Assembly (NCBI RefSeq): GCF_010994755.1
Contig: NZ_WHSB02000003.1
Location: 62,001 to 126,000, forward strand
Direction: 5' to 3'
Length of the DNA stretch: 64,000 nucleotides
Origin: Shinella lacus
GTDB taxonomy: Bacteria > Pseudomonadota > Alphaproteobacteria > Rhizobiales > Rhizobiaceae
Shown here: positions 44,760-53,425 of the stretch, one piece after another
Layout: each line of letters begins with the position of its first letter
Position numbering within the stretch: position 1 is the stretch's first letter
Position numbers and translations under genes: made by a program
Notes under the pieces: model-generated
Told to the model about the DNA's origin: nothing
Seen by the model: only the letters and a program-made list of their open reading frames with translations
Databases searched by the model: none

Positions 44760-45785
44760 ATGGCGCGCAAGAACGTTCTTTCCAATCTGATGTCGCCGAG
44801 CGCAGAGAAGTTGACGCCGGTAAACCCCGTTCCCGACGAACAGCGCCATCACGTGACCTACAAGGGCATCGGCGCGCTCGGCGCCGTGACGCGCAGCATC
44901 GATGCGCTCGCCGCCAAGGCGGATGCCGCCAAAGAGATCGAGGCGAAGCTGACGGCCGGCGAAATCGTCATCGAACTTGAGCCGGACGAGATCGAAGAAT
45001 CCTTCATCTCCGACCGTCTCGCCCATTCGGACGAGCAATTCCAGGAACTGGTCGAGGCCATGCGCGTGCGCGGGCAGGATTCGCCGATCCTCGTGCGCCC
45101 GCATCCGGCAAAATCCGGCGTCTACCAGATCGCTTTCGGCCATCGCCGCGCGCGTGCTGCGCGCCTGCTCGGCCGCCCTGTTCGCGCGGTCGTCAAGGCG
45201 CTCACCGACCGGGACCACGTCATCGCGCAGGGCCAGGAGAACAGCGCGCGCGCCGATCTCTCCTTCCTTGAGCGGGCGACCTTTGCCGGGGAGCTGGAAA
45301 CGCGCGGCTTCGATCGCGAGACGATCATGGCGGCATTGAGTGCCGACAAGACGACCGTCTCGAAAATGCTGTCGGTGGTGAACCGTATCCCGAAGAGCGT
45401 GCGCAGCGCGATCGGCCCGGCGCTGAGCATCGGCCGCGACCGCTGGCATGAGCTCGCGACGCGTTTCGATGAGCCGTCCAACGAGGACAAGGCCGTGGAG
45501 TTTCTTGCCCGCGAGCGGGTAAAGATCCGCACGCCGGAGGACCGCTTCAACCTTGTCAGCGGCCATCTTTCGAAGAAGGAGGCCGCGGGAATTGCCAAGC
45601 CGGCGCCGGCGGAATGGTCGCGCAAGGACGGTGCGGTCAGCGCCAGCATCAAGACGAACGGCCGCCAATACACGATTGCCCTGAAGGCCGCCGAAGCGCC
45701 CGCCTTCGGCGCCTATATTACCCAGAACCTGGACCGTCTCTACGAGGCGTTTCGGACTGAAAACAAACAGAAATCGGGAGATTGA
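44760..45785 (+). CDS. repB: RepB, ParB-like partition protein
   Basis: A 341-residue ParB homologue. A ParB-type domain (residues about 70-165, VRGQDSPILVRPHPAKSGVYQIAFGHRRARAA in part) is followed by a helix-turn-helix (ETIMAALSADKTTVSKMLSVV). It binds centromere-like parS sites, which I did not find in the window. The ATG at 44760 gives the usual MARKN opening. Confidence 0.95.
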   Translation: MARKNVLSNLMSPSAEKLTPVNPVPDEQRHHVTYKGIGALGAVTRSIDALAAKADAAKEIEAKLTAGEIVIELEPDEIEESFISDRLAHSDEQFQELVEAMRVRGQDSPILVRPHPAKSGVYQIAFGHRRARAARLLGRPVRAVVKALTDRDHVIAQGQENSARADLSFLERATFAGELETRGFDRETIMAALSADKTTVSKMLSVVNRIPKSVRSAIGPALSIGRDRWHELATRFDEPSNEDKAVEFLARERVKIRTPEDRFNLVSGHLSKKEAAGIAKPAPAEWSRKDGAVSASIKTNGRQYTIALKAAEAPAFGAYITQNLDRLYEAFRTENKQKSGD

Positions 45786-45791
45786 TCCGCA

Positions 45792-45848
45792 AAAGAAAAA
45801 GGCCCCCTCAACGTTACCGTCGCGGAAGCCCTTCTCATCGTTTAGCAA
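45792..45848 (-). ncRNA. Candidate repABC antisense RNA (incA/ctRNA)
   Basis: In the 156-bp repB-repC gap the minus strand has TTGACT (45881-45876), a 17-base spacer and GATTCT (45858-45853), then a start near 45846, and it ends with GGGGGCCTTTTTCTTTT near 45792. The resulting RNA of about 55 bases fits the small antisense RNA that limits RepC translation in repABC plasmids. The -10 box is weak. Confidence 0.7.
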
Positions 45849-45941
45849 CCTGAGAATCGCACTTCCCCGAATCACAGTCAAGCCTTTTCGGCGCCGGTTT
45901 CGGTGATGGGGTCTCTTTTGCCTGTTGAAAGGTGAAGAGAG

Positions 45942-47264
45942 ATGGAGACGGACGGCATAACGACGCCCTTCGGGCGGCGGGCTATGACGCTTGGCATGTT
46001 GGCAAGCCAGGCGATAGCCAAGACGGTCTCGCCGGAGGCGAGCATCGACAAGTGGAAGCTTTATCGCTGGCTTTGCGAGGCCCGGGTGAAACTCGGCATC
46101 AGCGATCGGGCGCTCTCGGTGCTCAACGCGCTGATGAGTTTTCACCCGAAGACCGAACTCAGCGGCAGCGACGGCCTGGTTGTGTTTCCTTCCAACACGC
46201 AGCTTTCGCTGCGCACGCATGGCATGGCCGAAACCACGCTGCGCCGCCATCTTGCAGCGCTGGTGGAAAGTGGCCTGCTCACACGCCGCGACAGCCCGAA
46301 CGGCAAGCGTTATGTGCGCCGCGACCAGCAGGGCACGATCGGCGAAGCCTTCGGCTTCTCGCTGGCCCCCTTGCTCGCCCGGGCAGGGGAAATCGAACAA
46401 CTCGCCGCCGCAGTCACCGCAGAACGCGTTTTGCTGCAGCGTCTGCGCGAGCGGGTCACGCTAGTCCGTCGTGATATCGCCAAGCTGATCGAGACGGCGT
46501 TGGAAGACGGCCTTGCCGGCGACTGGATGCGTTACGAAGCCGAATACCGCCGCGAGGTCCAGGCCTTGCCGCGTTTGCGGACGCGCGAAAACCTGACGCC
46601 GGCGCTCACCGCACTCGAAGCCTTGCGCGTCGAAATCCTCAAGTGCCTGGAACAGCAGATTATTTTACAAGAACCAGATGGCAATGCCGGCCATACTGAG
46701 CGGCACAAACAGAATTCAAAACCCGACTCTACTTCTGATCTTGAACCAAGCTTCGAAACGAAGCAGGGCGGCAAAGCTGAGGCCAGACCGGACCGTTCGA
46801 CCCCGCGGCAGATGGAGCAGGATGAAAAACCGGATGCCCGGTATTCGCAATGGCCTGTCGATGTGCCGACGGCGGCCAAGGGGGTTTACCCCCAGCCGGC
46901 GAATGCTTCGGATCCGCAAAAGCCCTATCCGCTGGGACTTGTGCTGCGGGCTTGCCCGGAAATGGTCGCCTTCGGTCCTGGCGGTGCGATTTCGAGTTGG
47001 CGTGACCTGATGACGGCGGCGGTGGTGGTGCGCTCGATGCTGGCGATCAGCCCCTCCGCCTATGAACAGGCCTGCGCGGTGCTCGGGCCGGAAAATGCCG
47101 CGACGGTGATCGGCTGCATCCTGGAGCGATCCGGCCACATCAACTCCGCCGGTGGCTATCTGCGCGACCTCACCCGCAGGGCCGAGCGCGGCGAATTTTC
47201 ACTCGGGCCGATGCTGATGGCGTTGATGCGGACGAACGGTATTCCGGCCAAGCAGGCGGGATGA
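45942..47264 (+). CDS. repC: RepC, replication initiator
   Basis: A 440-residue initiator of the repABC type. It opens with TTPFGRRAMTLGMLASQ, typical of RepC, followed by a winged-helix domain (LRTHGMAETTLRRHLAALVESGL). A hydrophilic, low-complexity middle stretch (residues about 245-290) coincides with the AT-rich origin DNA. It is the only gene essential for replication in this family and is limiting through the antisense RNA. Confidence 0.96.
   Translation: METDGITTPFGRRAMTLGMLASQAIAKTVSPEASIDKWKLYRWLCEARVKLGISDRALSVLNALMSFHPKTELSGSDGLVVFPSNTQLSLRTHGMAETTLRRHLAALVESGLLTRRDSPNGKRYVRRDQQGTIGEAFGFSLAPLLARAGEIEQLAAAVTAERVLLQRLRERVTLVRRDIAKLIETALEDGLAGDWMRYEAEYRREVQALPRLRTRENLTPALTALEALRVEILKCLEQQIILQEPDGNAGHTERHKQNSKPDSTSDLEPSFETKQGGKAEARPDRSTPRQMEQDEKPDARYSQWPVDVPTAAKGVYPQPANASDPQKPYPLGLVLRACPEMVAFGPGGAISSWRDLMTAAVVVRSMLAISPSAYEQACAVLGPENAATVIGCILERSGHINSAGGYLRDLTRRAERGEFSLGPMLMALMRTNGIPAKQAG
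46655..46765. other. Candidate oriV (AT-rich stretch inside repC)
   Basis: The region from TATTTTACAAGAACC to the CTTCGAAACGAAG dyad is the most AT-rich part of repC. RepABC plasmids replicate from an origin inside repC, near an AT-rich segment. The identification rests on composition and homology. Confidence 0.6.
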
Positions 47265-47358
47265 GGGTCGCAGGTTGGCACAGCGAAATTCATCGCGGAA
47301 ACCGCACGTTAACCATGAGGCTCCTAATCATGGGGGGAAGATAAGGAAGCCCGAATCA

Positions 47359-47652
47359 ATGCCCCCTCACGCCTCGGTCCAGCCGCGCCGCCGTTCCATT
47401 TCCGTCGAGACCGGACCGGTCGTCCCGTTTCCTGCCGAGCGCCGCACCGCCCATGTGCGCCGCTGTGCTGGAGAACTTGGCGGCTTGCATGGCGAGGATG
47501 CCCGGCTTTACTGGCTGAAGGTCTGCCGGGAACTGGCGGAGGAATTGCGCAAGCTCGGATCGAACGAGAACCAGGCGCGCGCCGCCGTTTTCGCGTTTCA
47601 GGATGAGGTCCAGCAGGAGCTCATGCGCCAGCACGAACCGGACGATGTCTGA
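47359..47652 (+). CDS. DUF6074-like small protein downstream of repC
   Basis: A 97-residue protein with an N-terminal PFPAERRTAHVRRCA segment and a C-terminal helix (AEELRKLGSNENQARAAVFAFQDEVQQEL). This domain type is frequent in rhizobial plasmids and of unknown function. The methionine at 47359 is chosen; an in-frame ATG at 47275 is possible. Confidence 0.7.
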   Translation: MPPHASVQPRRRSISVETGPVVPFPAERRTAHVRRCAGELGGLHGEDARLYWLKVCRELAEELRKLGSNENQARAAVFAFQDEVQQELMRQHEPDDV

Positions 47653-47654
47653 TT

Positions 47655-48236
47655 TCAGATAAGGCCGGATGCGCTGCCCGCGAGACCGAGTGAAAAGACC
47701 ACGAGGAAGGCGGCCGCAACCCGGTAGACCACGCGCGGCGACAGAAGCGGCGCCCGCCCGACGAGGCTGCCCAGCACGAGAAAACTCGTGCCCGCGCCAG
47801 CAACCAGCAGACTGAAAAGTCCAAGCGCCGGCGCGATCTCCATCAGCGGGCCATGCGGCATGATGACGAGGCCGATGATCGGCGCTTTCGGATTGAGCAC
47901 GGTCGTCAGGAAAACCTGGCCGATCGTGACGGGCGATGAGGCGTCCCGGTTCTCCTGGGTGGATGACAGGCGCCACAGCCGGAACGCCAGAAACAGCACC
48001 CAGCAGGCGGCGGCGAGACGAAGGGCAATTGCGAGCGCCGGGCGCCCATCCAGCAGCGCGGCCGCGATCGTCGCAAGCGGCACCACCACAGCGAGATAAC
48101 CGGCGAGTTCTCCCAAAAGTAGCGGAAGGCTGGCGAGGAAACCGCACGCCGCCGCCCCGACCGTCAGCAAGGTGTTGGTCGGGCCGGGCGTCAGCAGCAG
48201 CGCGAGGATGGCGAAGACGAAAAAACTGTCCGGCAT
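47655..48236 (-). CDS. LysE/RhtB-family amino-acid exporter
   Basis: A 193-residue membrane protein with about six hydrophobic segments. LLTPGPTNTLLTVGAA is the LysE signature in the first loop, and LNPKAPIIGLVIMP the conserved NPK motif. It probably exports an amino acid or related compound. It converges on the DUF6074 gene with a 2-bp gap. Confidence 0.88.
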   Translation of the reverse strand: MPDSFFVFAILALLLTPGPTNTLLTVGAAACGFLASLPLLLGELAGYLAVVVPLATIAAALLDGRPALAIALRLAAACWVLFLAFRLWRLSSTQENRDASSPVTIGQVFLTTVLNPKAPIIGLVIMPHGPLMEIAPALGLFSLLVAGAGTSFLVLGSLVGRAPLLSPRVVYRVAAAFLVVFSLGLAGSASGLI

Positions 48237-48383
48237 GATGACCCCGGGAACGGATGATGTGATCTCCCCTACCCTATGGCTTCCCCTCCCCGCAACCTTG
48301 ATCTCCATCAAGTGCAACACACCCTTCCCCTTGCACGAGACTCCCGGTAAGGATCGATCACGACAATCCGGATGGGGGACATG

Positions 48384-48884
48384 ATGGCGGAGACGATTGC
48401 GGAAGATATCCGGCGGTTGGAAGAACAGGAACGGCTTCTGCGCTTCAGCCGGTTCAGCCCCGACGACGCCTGGGCGCTTGGCAATCGCGTGCGCGAAACG
48501 GCTCTGGCTTTGGGCGCCGGCGTGGCGATCGATATTTCGCTGCGCGATCGCCCGCTCTTCCATTGCGCCCTGCCCGGCACGTCTACGGACAATGTCGAAT
48601 GGATCCGCCGCAAGCGCAACACCGTGTTGCGGCTATGGCACTCCTCCTATCTCGTCGGACGGCGGCTGGCGCTGTCCGGCCGCGAGCAGCAGGAGGCGCA
48701 CAATCTCAGCCTCACCGATTATGCCGTACACGGCGGCGGTTTTCCGCTCTTCGTCGCCGATCTTGGCTGCGTCGGTGCGGTCACGGTTTCCGGCGTTCCG
48801 CAGCGCGTCGATCATGCGATCGTCACCGATGCGATTGCCGCGTTCCTGAATGTCGACCTCGGCGAAAGCCGGCTGACCGACTAA
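48384..48884 (+). CDS. UPF0303 (HbpS/GlcG-like) family protein
   Basis: A 166-residue protein of the UPF0303 group (HbpS/DUF336 fold): IDISLRDRPLFHCALPGTSTDN, RRKRNTVLRLWHSSY and DYAVHGGGFPLFVADLGCVGAVTVSG are family segments (the conserved LWHSS and HGGGFP). Some relatives bind haem, but the function here is unknown. GGGGG precedes the ATG cluster at 48381/48384; an ATG at 48372 is less likely. Confidence 0.8.
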   Translation: MAETIAEDIRRLEEQERLLRFSRFSPDDAWALGNRVRETALALGAGVAIDISLRDRPLFHCALPGTSTDNVEWIRRKRNTVLRLWHSSYLVGRRLALSGREQQEAHNLSLTDYAVHGGGFPLFVADLGCVGAVTVSGVPQRVDHAIVTDAIAAFLNVDLGESRLTD

Positions 48885-48973
48885 CCCCCTCCCCTCTAGG
48901 AAAGAGGCAAGCGGCTGATTAGGATAGGCGGCGGCCAGCCGGCCGCGAGGAAGCGGAGAGGAGCCGTCGTTCC

Positions 48974-50797
48974 GTGAAGCTGCGTCATGCCCTGGCCTTC
49001 GCGATCCTGCCGGTCGTCGTCGTGCTCGCCATCCTGCAAGGGGGCATGCTGCTGACGCGCAGCTATATGGATGAGGCGTCGTCGCAGGCGGGATCTGCTT
49101 TGCGTCTCGCAGTCGCCGCGCTTGGCGGTCATCTCAGCCGCTACGAGCCCCTGCCCGCGCTGATCGCCGATCACGACGACATCGAGGCGCTGCTGCAAGC
49201 CCCGAACGATCCGGCGCTGCGCCGCATCGCAAACGAATATCTGAATGAAATCAATGGCCTGCTGGAGTCCTCTGACATCTATGTGATGACGCCGGACGGC
49301 AATACGATTGCTGCCAGCAATTACGAAATGCCCGGGACGTTCGTCGGGCAGAATTTCGATTACCGCCCCTATTTTCAGGACGCCATCGCGGGCCGCCAGG
49401 CGCGGTTCTATGCGCTGGGCACGACCTCGCTGAAACGTGGTTACTACTTTTCCTCTCCCGTGGATGTCGACGGCAGGATTCTCGGCGTCATCGTGTTCAA
49501 GGTCGATATCGATTCCATCGAGAGTTCCTGGCGCGGCGGTGAATACAAGCTTTTCGTCGCGGACCCGGAAGGCATCATCTTCATGACCGGCAGCCCTGAA
49601 TGGCTTTATTCCGGAATCCTGCCGCTCGATGCCGCGCGCCTTGCCCGCACCCAGGCCTCGCGGCGTTATGCCGAGGCCGAGCTTCGGCCCCTGCCCGTCG
49701 CCGAGAGTGTTTACTACGGTCAACACCTGATGCGGATTGCCGGAGAGGGCACGACGCGGGAATATCTTCGTCTGTCGCACTACATGCCCGAAGCGGACTG
49801 GACCGTGAACGTGCTGCTCGACACGGCGTCGGTTCGAACGCAGGCGCGCACCGCGCTCATCGCCATCCTGCTGTTCATCTGCCTTGCGACCCTCGGTCTT
49901 GCTGTATTGTGGCAGCGCCGCGCGCGCATCGAGGAGCGGCTACGCTTGCAGGAAGAAACGCGCAACGAGCTGGAACGTCGGGTCGACGAACGCACGGCGG
50001 ACCTCGCCCGCGTCAACGAACAGATCGAGCTCGAAATTGCCGAGCGTCGCCTGACCGAACAGGAGCTGCGCAAGACCCAGGCCGATCTCATCCAGGCCGG
50101 AAAACTCGCAGGCCTCGGCCAGATGTCGGCGGCGCTTTCCCACGAATTCAACCAGCCGCTCGCCGCGGCGAAAACCTATGCGGATAGCGCCGCGCTGCTG
50201 ATCGACCGTGGCCGTGTGCCCGAAGCGCAGGACAATGTCCGTCGCATCTCCAGCCTGATCGACCGCATGGCCTCGATAAGCCGGCACTTACGCAATTTTG
50301 CCCGCAAGCCGAACGAGAAGCTTGGGCCGGTCCCCCTCCCCGACGTGATCGCCGACACGCTGGAAATCGTCGCGCCACGATTGAAGGCAGCGGATGCGAA
50401 GCTCATCGTGCAGCTCAGCGAAGAGACGCTGATTGTCAAGGCTGGCCCGGTTCGCCTGCAACAGGTGCTGGTCAATATCATCAGCAACGCCGCCGATGCG
50501 GTGGAAGGGTTGGATGACCGGCGGATCATGCTGTCGGCCCGTCGTGAAGAGGATCGGGTGATCGTGGAAGTGCGGGATCATGGGCCGGGCGTGCCGGCAG
50601 CGATCGCCGAACGCATCTTCGATCCCTTCTTCACCACCAAGGGCGTGGGCAAGGGTCTCGGCTTGGGTCTCTCGATTTCCTATAATATTATCAAGGACTT
50701 CGGTGGAAACCTCTCCGTTGAGAACCATCCGGAAGGCGGCGCTGTTTTCCGCATCGTGCTCGATATAGCGGCCTCCGTGCGGGCGGCGGCGGAATGA
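48974..50797 (+). CDS. DctB-like sensor histidine kinase
   Basis: A 607-residue membrane kinase. A membrane segment at residues 7-28 and another near 296-318 enclose a dCache-like periplasmic sensor with DYRPYFQDAIAGRQARFYALGTTS in part, the C4-dicarboxylate type. A coiled coil (LQEETRNELERRVDERTADL) leads to the HisKA domain with H390 in SHEFNQPLAAAKTYAD and an HATPase domain (ISNAADAVEG, GPGV, GKGLGLGLSI). The downstream response-regulator start overlaps by four bases. DctB-like but linked to a tricarboxylate transporter rather than dctA. Confidence 0.92.
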   Translation: MKLRHALAFAILPVVVVLAILQGGMLLTRSYMDEASSQAGSALRLAVAALGGHLSRYEPLPALIADHDDIEALLQAPNDPALRRIANEYLNEINGLLESSDIYVMTPDGNTIAASNYEMPGTFVGQNFDYRPYFQDAIAGRQARFYALGTTSLKRGYYFSSPVDVDGRILGVIVFKVDIDSIESSWRGGEYKLFVADPEGIIFMTGSPEWLYSGILPLDAARLARTQASRRYAEAELRPLPVAESVYYGQHLMRIAGEGTTREYLRLSHYMPEADWTVNVLLDTASVRTQARTALIAILLFICLATLGLAVLWQRRARIEERLRLQEETRNELERRVDERTADLARVNEQIELEIAERRLTEQELRKTQADLIQAGKLAGLGQMSAALSHEFNQPLAAAKTYADSAALLIDRGRVPEAQDNVRRISSLIDRMASISRHLRNFARKPNEKLGPVPLPDVIADTLEIVAPRLKAADAKLIVQLSEETLIVKAGPVRLQQVLVNIISNAADAVEGLDDRRIMLSARREEDRVIVEVRDHGPGVPAAIAERIFDPFFTTKGVGKGLGLGLSISYNIIKDFGGNLSVENHPEGGAVFRIVLDIAASVRAAAE

Positions 50798-52149
50798 CGG
50801 GGCCGCGCATTCTGTTGATCGACGACGAGGAGGAGATGCGGCGGTCCTCTGCGCAGGCGCTGGAATTGTTCGGCCTTGAGGTCGATACCTTTGCCAGTGC
50901 CGAACCGGTGCTCGAACTCATCGGCTTTGCCTTCGACGGCGTCGTGGTCAGCGATATCCGCATGCCGGGCATGGATGGCATGACGCTGCTTCAGCGCATT
51001 CGCGATGTGGATCCGGAAGTGCCGGTCATTCTGGTGACGGGCCATGCGGATGTGCAGCTTGCGGTGAGCGCCATGCGGGCAGGCGTCTACGACTTTCTTG
51101 AAAAACCGTTCACGGCGCAACACCTCGCCGGCATCATCCGCCGCGCCATGGACCGGCGGAGCCTCGTTCTGGAAAACCGCCGTTTGCGTGCCGTCGCCGG
51201 GAAGCGAGACGATATCGAGGCGCGCTTGCCGGGCCGCACCCAGGTCATGGTGGACCTGCGCTATAGACTGCGGGCAATCGGTGCGACGGATGCCGATACG
51301 CTGATCATCGGCGAGACGGGGGCCGGCAAGGAGGTCGTGGCGCGGGCGTTGCACGATATCAGCGCGCGGGCAAACCGCCCGTTCATCGCCATCAACTGCG
51401 CAGCGCTGCCGGAAAATCTCATCGAGAGTGAACTGTTCGGCCATGAGGCGGGCGCGTTTCCGGGCGCGCTTCGGCCGCGTTACGGCAAGTTCGAACATGG
51501 CCGCGGCGGCACGATCCTGCTCGACGAAATCGGCTCGATGCCCTTTGATCTGCAAGCAAAATTTCTGCGCGTGCTGCAGGAGCGCGTCATCACCCGGCTC
51601 GGTTCCAACGAGCCCGTGCCGCTCGATGTGCGCTTCGTCGCGACCAGCAAGGTCAACCTGGAGGCGGAGGTCGCCGCCGGCCGTTTTCGCGCGGACCTGT
51701 TCTATCGGCTGAACGTCGCGACGTTGCATGTGCCGTCCTTGGCACAGCGGCGGGCGGATATTCCCCTGCTCTTCCTTCAGCTCGTGCGTGAGGCCGCGGC
51801 GCGGTATGTCCGCAACGACGTCGAAGTGCCGCCCGAGCTGATGACGGAAATTGCCGGCCGAAGCTGGCCCGGCAATGTGCGGGAGCTACGCAATTCCGCC
51901 GATCGGCTGGTGCTCGGGCTCGACACCTCGCCGGAGGATGGTTCACCGGAGACAGGCCCGCAGCGCCTTGCCGACAAGGTGGCGGCCTATGAACGGGGGC
52001 TGATTGCCACTGCTTTGGCGGCTCATGGGGGCAGTCTCAAGCCGGTTTACGAGCAACTCGGGGTGTCGCGAAAGACGCTTTACGAGAAGATGCAGAAATA
52101 CGGACTCGATAAAAACATCAGCGCGACGGCCTTTCAGGACGATCTCTGA
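50794..52149 (+). CDS. DctD-like sigma-54 response regulator with GAFPGA motif
   Basis: A 451-residue protein: receiver domain with D54 in VVSDIRMPGMDG, an AAA+ central domain with Walker A GETGAGKE (residues about 173-180) and a C-terminal Fis-type helix-turn-helix (KPVYEQLGVSRKTLYEKMQKYG). At residues 220-225 it reads GAFPGA where the sigma-54 contact loop is normally GAFTGA. It pairs with the overlapping kinase gene and is followed by tctCBA. Threonine-to-proline at this site is expected to weaken sigma-54 activation. Confidence 0.9.
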   Translation: MTGPRILLIDDEEEMRRSSAQALELFGLEVDTFASAEPVLELIGFAFDGVVVSDIRMPGMDGMTLLQRIRDVDPEVPVILVTGHADVQLAVSAMRAGVYDFLEKPFTAQHLAGIIRRAMDRRSLVLENRRLRAVAGKRDDIEARLPGRTQVMVDLRYRLRAIGATDADTLIIGETGAGKEVVARALHDISARANRPFIAINCAALPENLIESELFGHEAGAFPGALRPRYGKFEHGRGGTILLDEIGSMPFDLQAKFLRVLQERVITRLGSNEPVPLDVRFVATSKVNLEAEVAAGRFRADLFYRLNVATLHVPSLAQRRADIPLLFLQLVREAAARYVRNDVEVPPELMTEIAGRSWPGNVRELRNSADRLVLGLDTSPEDGSPETGPQRLADKVAAYERGLIATALAAHGGSLKPVYEQLGVSRKTLYEKMQKYGLDKNISATAFQDDL

Positions 52150-52156
52150 TGCCTCA

Positions 52157-52207
52157 ATGGGTGGATTTCCACCCATGGCTCGTCCGCTTTGTCCCCCATC
52201 CCACCCA
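52157..52207 (+). promoter_or_regulatory. 20-bp palindrome plus extra half-site upstream of tctC
   Basis: ATGGGTGGATTTCCACCCAT (52157-52176) is a perfect palindrome, and CCCACCCATA (about 52197-52207) repeats one arm. They lie 170-190 bp before tctC, the distance of an enhancer-type site for a sigma-54 activator. A TGGC/AAG block (52271-52277) with a poor -12 element lies closer to the gene. Confidence 0.6.
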
Positions 52208-52347
52208 TACGCCGCGGTTTACCGCCGTAAACTCACCCGTATATTCCCCTCGCCGCTTGCCGACTCGGCCTGGCAAGCCCCTTCTAGGCCATCCAGAACC
52301 GACGCGGGAGGAGCCACGTCGGCTGGTCATTTCATCGGGAGGATTTG

Positions 52348-53331
52348 ATGAAGACCTTGAAAACCCTGTTCGGCATCTCGGCTGCATTCGCCGTATCGCT
52401 GCTCGCCACCTCTGCGCTTGGCCAGACCTATCCGGAACGCACCATCACCATGGTCGTGCCCTTCGCGGCCGGCGGCCCGACCGATACGGTGACTCGCCTT
52501 GTCGCGGAAGCCATGTCGAAGGATCTCGGCCAGCAGATTGTCGTCGAGAATGTCGGCGGCGCCGGCGGTACGCTGGGTGCTGGCCGCGTGGCGAGCGCCG
52601 ATGCGGATGGTTACACGCTGCTGCTCCACCATATCGGCATGGCGACCAGCGCGACGCTCTATCGCAAGCTTGCCTATGACACGCTGAACGCCTTCGAATA
52701 TGTCGGGCTCGTCACCGACGTGCCGATGGCGATCGTCGCCCGCAAGGATCTGGAGCCGACCGACCTCAAGGGCCTGATCGAATATATGAAGGCCAACAAG
52801 GACACGGTGACGGTCGCCAACGCCGGCATCGGCGCGGCGTCCCATCTCTGCGGCATGATGCTGATGAGCGCCATGCAGACGCAGTTCGTTACTGTTCCCT
52901 ACAAGGGCACCGGCCCGGCGATGACAGACCTGCTCGGCGGCCAGGTCGACGTGATGTGCGACCAGACCACCAACACGACGAAGCAGATCCAGGGCGGCAC
53001 GATCAAGGCCTATGCCGTGACCTCGCCGGCGCGCCTCTCCAACCTGCCGGATCTTCCGACGGCGGAAGAGGCTGGCTTGGCCGGCTTCCAGGTCGGCATC
53101 TGGCACGGCATCTACGCGCCGAAGGGCACCCCGGCCGAGGTGACCGAACGTCTCTCCAAGTCGCTGCAGGGCGCGCTGAAGGACCCGAACGTTATCGCCC
53201 GCTTCGCCGAACTGGGCACGGTTCCCTCCGCCGAAGCCGACGCGACGCCGGCCGCCCTCAAGGCGAAACTCGAAGGCGAGATCGCGCGCTGGAAGCCCGT
53301 GATCGAGGCTGCCGGCCAGTACGCCGATTGA
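52348..53331 (+). CDS. tctC: Tripartite tricarboxylate transporter binding protein (TctC)
   Basis: A 327-residue TctC-family binding protein with a signal peptide ending near ALGQT (residue 27). YPERTITMVVPFAAGGPTDTVTRL and NVGGAGGTLGAGRVASADADGYTLL are family hallmarks. GGGAGG precedes the ATG. It is the first gene of tctC-tctB-tctA, binding citrate or a related carboxylate. Confidence 0.92.
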   Translation: MKTLKTLFGISAAFAVSLLATSALGQTYPERTITMVVPFAAGGPTDTVTRLVAEAMSKDLGQQIVVENVGGAGGTLGAGRVASADADGYTLLLHHIGMATSATLYRKLAYDTLNAFEYVGLVTDVPMAIVARKDLEPTDLKGLIEYMKANKDTVTVANAGIGAASHLCGMMLMSAMQTQFVTVPYKGTGPAMTDLLGGQVDVMCDQTTNTTKQIQGGTIKAYAVTSPARLSNLPDLPTAEEAGLAGFQVGIWHGIYAPKGTPAEVTERLSKSLQGALKDPNVIARFAELGTVPSAEADATPAALKAKLEGEIARWKPVIEAAGQYAD

Positions 53332-53345
53332 GGTTCGCGCGGATC

Positions 53346-53378
53346 GGATCGTGACGGCGGTCAACGCCGTCACGATCC
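53346..53378 (+). promoter_or_regulatory. 14-bp intercistronic hairpin between tctC and tctB
   Basis: GGATCGTGACGGCG (53346-53359) and CGCCGTCACGATCC (53365-53378) pair perfectly with a 5-base loop GTCAA. No T-run follows. Such structures often protect the upstream binding-protein mRNA and lower expression of the permeases. Confidence 0.7.
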
Positions 53379-53425
53379 CTGACCGCCTGCGCGGCCCATT
53401 CCGGCCGCAGGATGAGGGGGATCCC

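Noticed and set aside
43000-48000. parS centromere sites near repABC
   Set aside because: I searched by eye for GTT-N2-C-N-GC-N-G-N2-AAC and found no full match.
52271-52285. Sigma-54 promoter for tctC
   Set aside because: The -24 part TGGCAAG is good but the -12 part reads TTCT without GC, so it is not listed as a feature.
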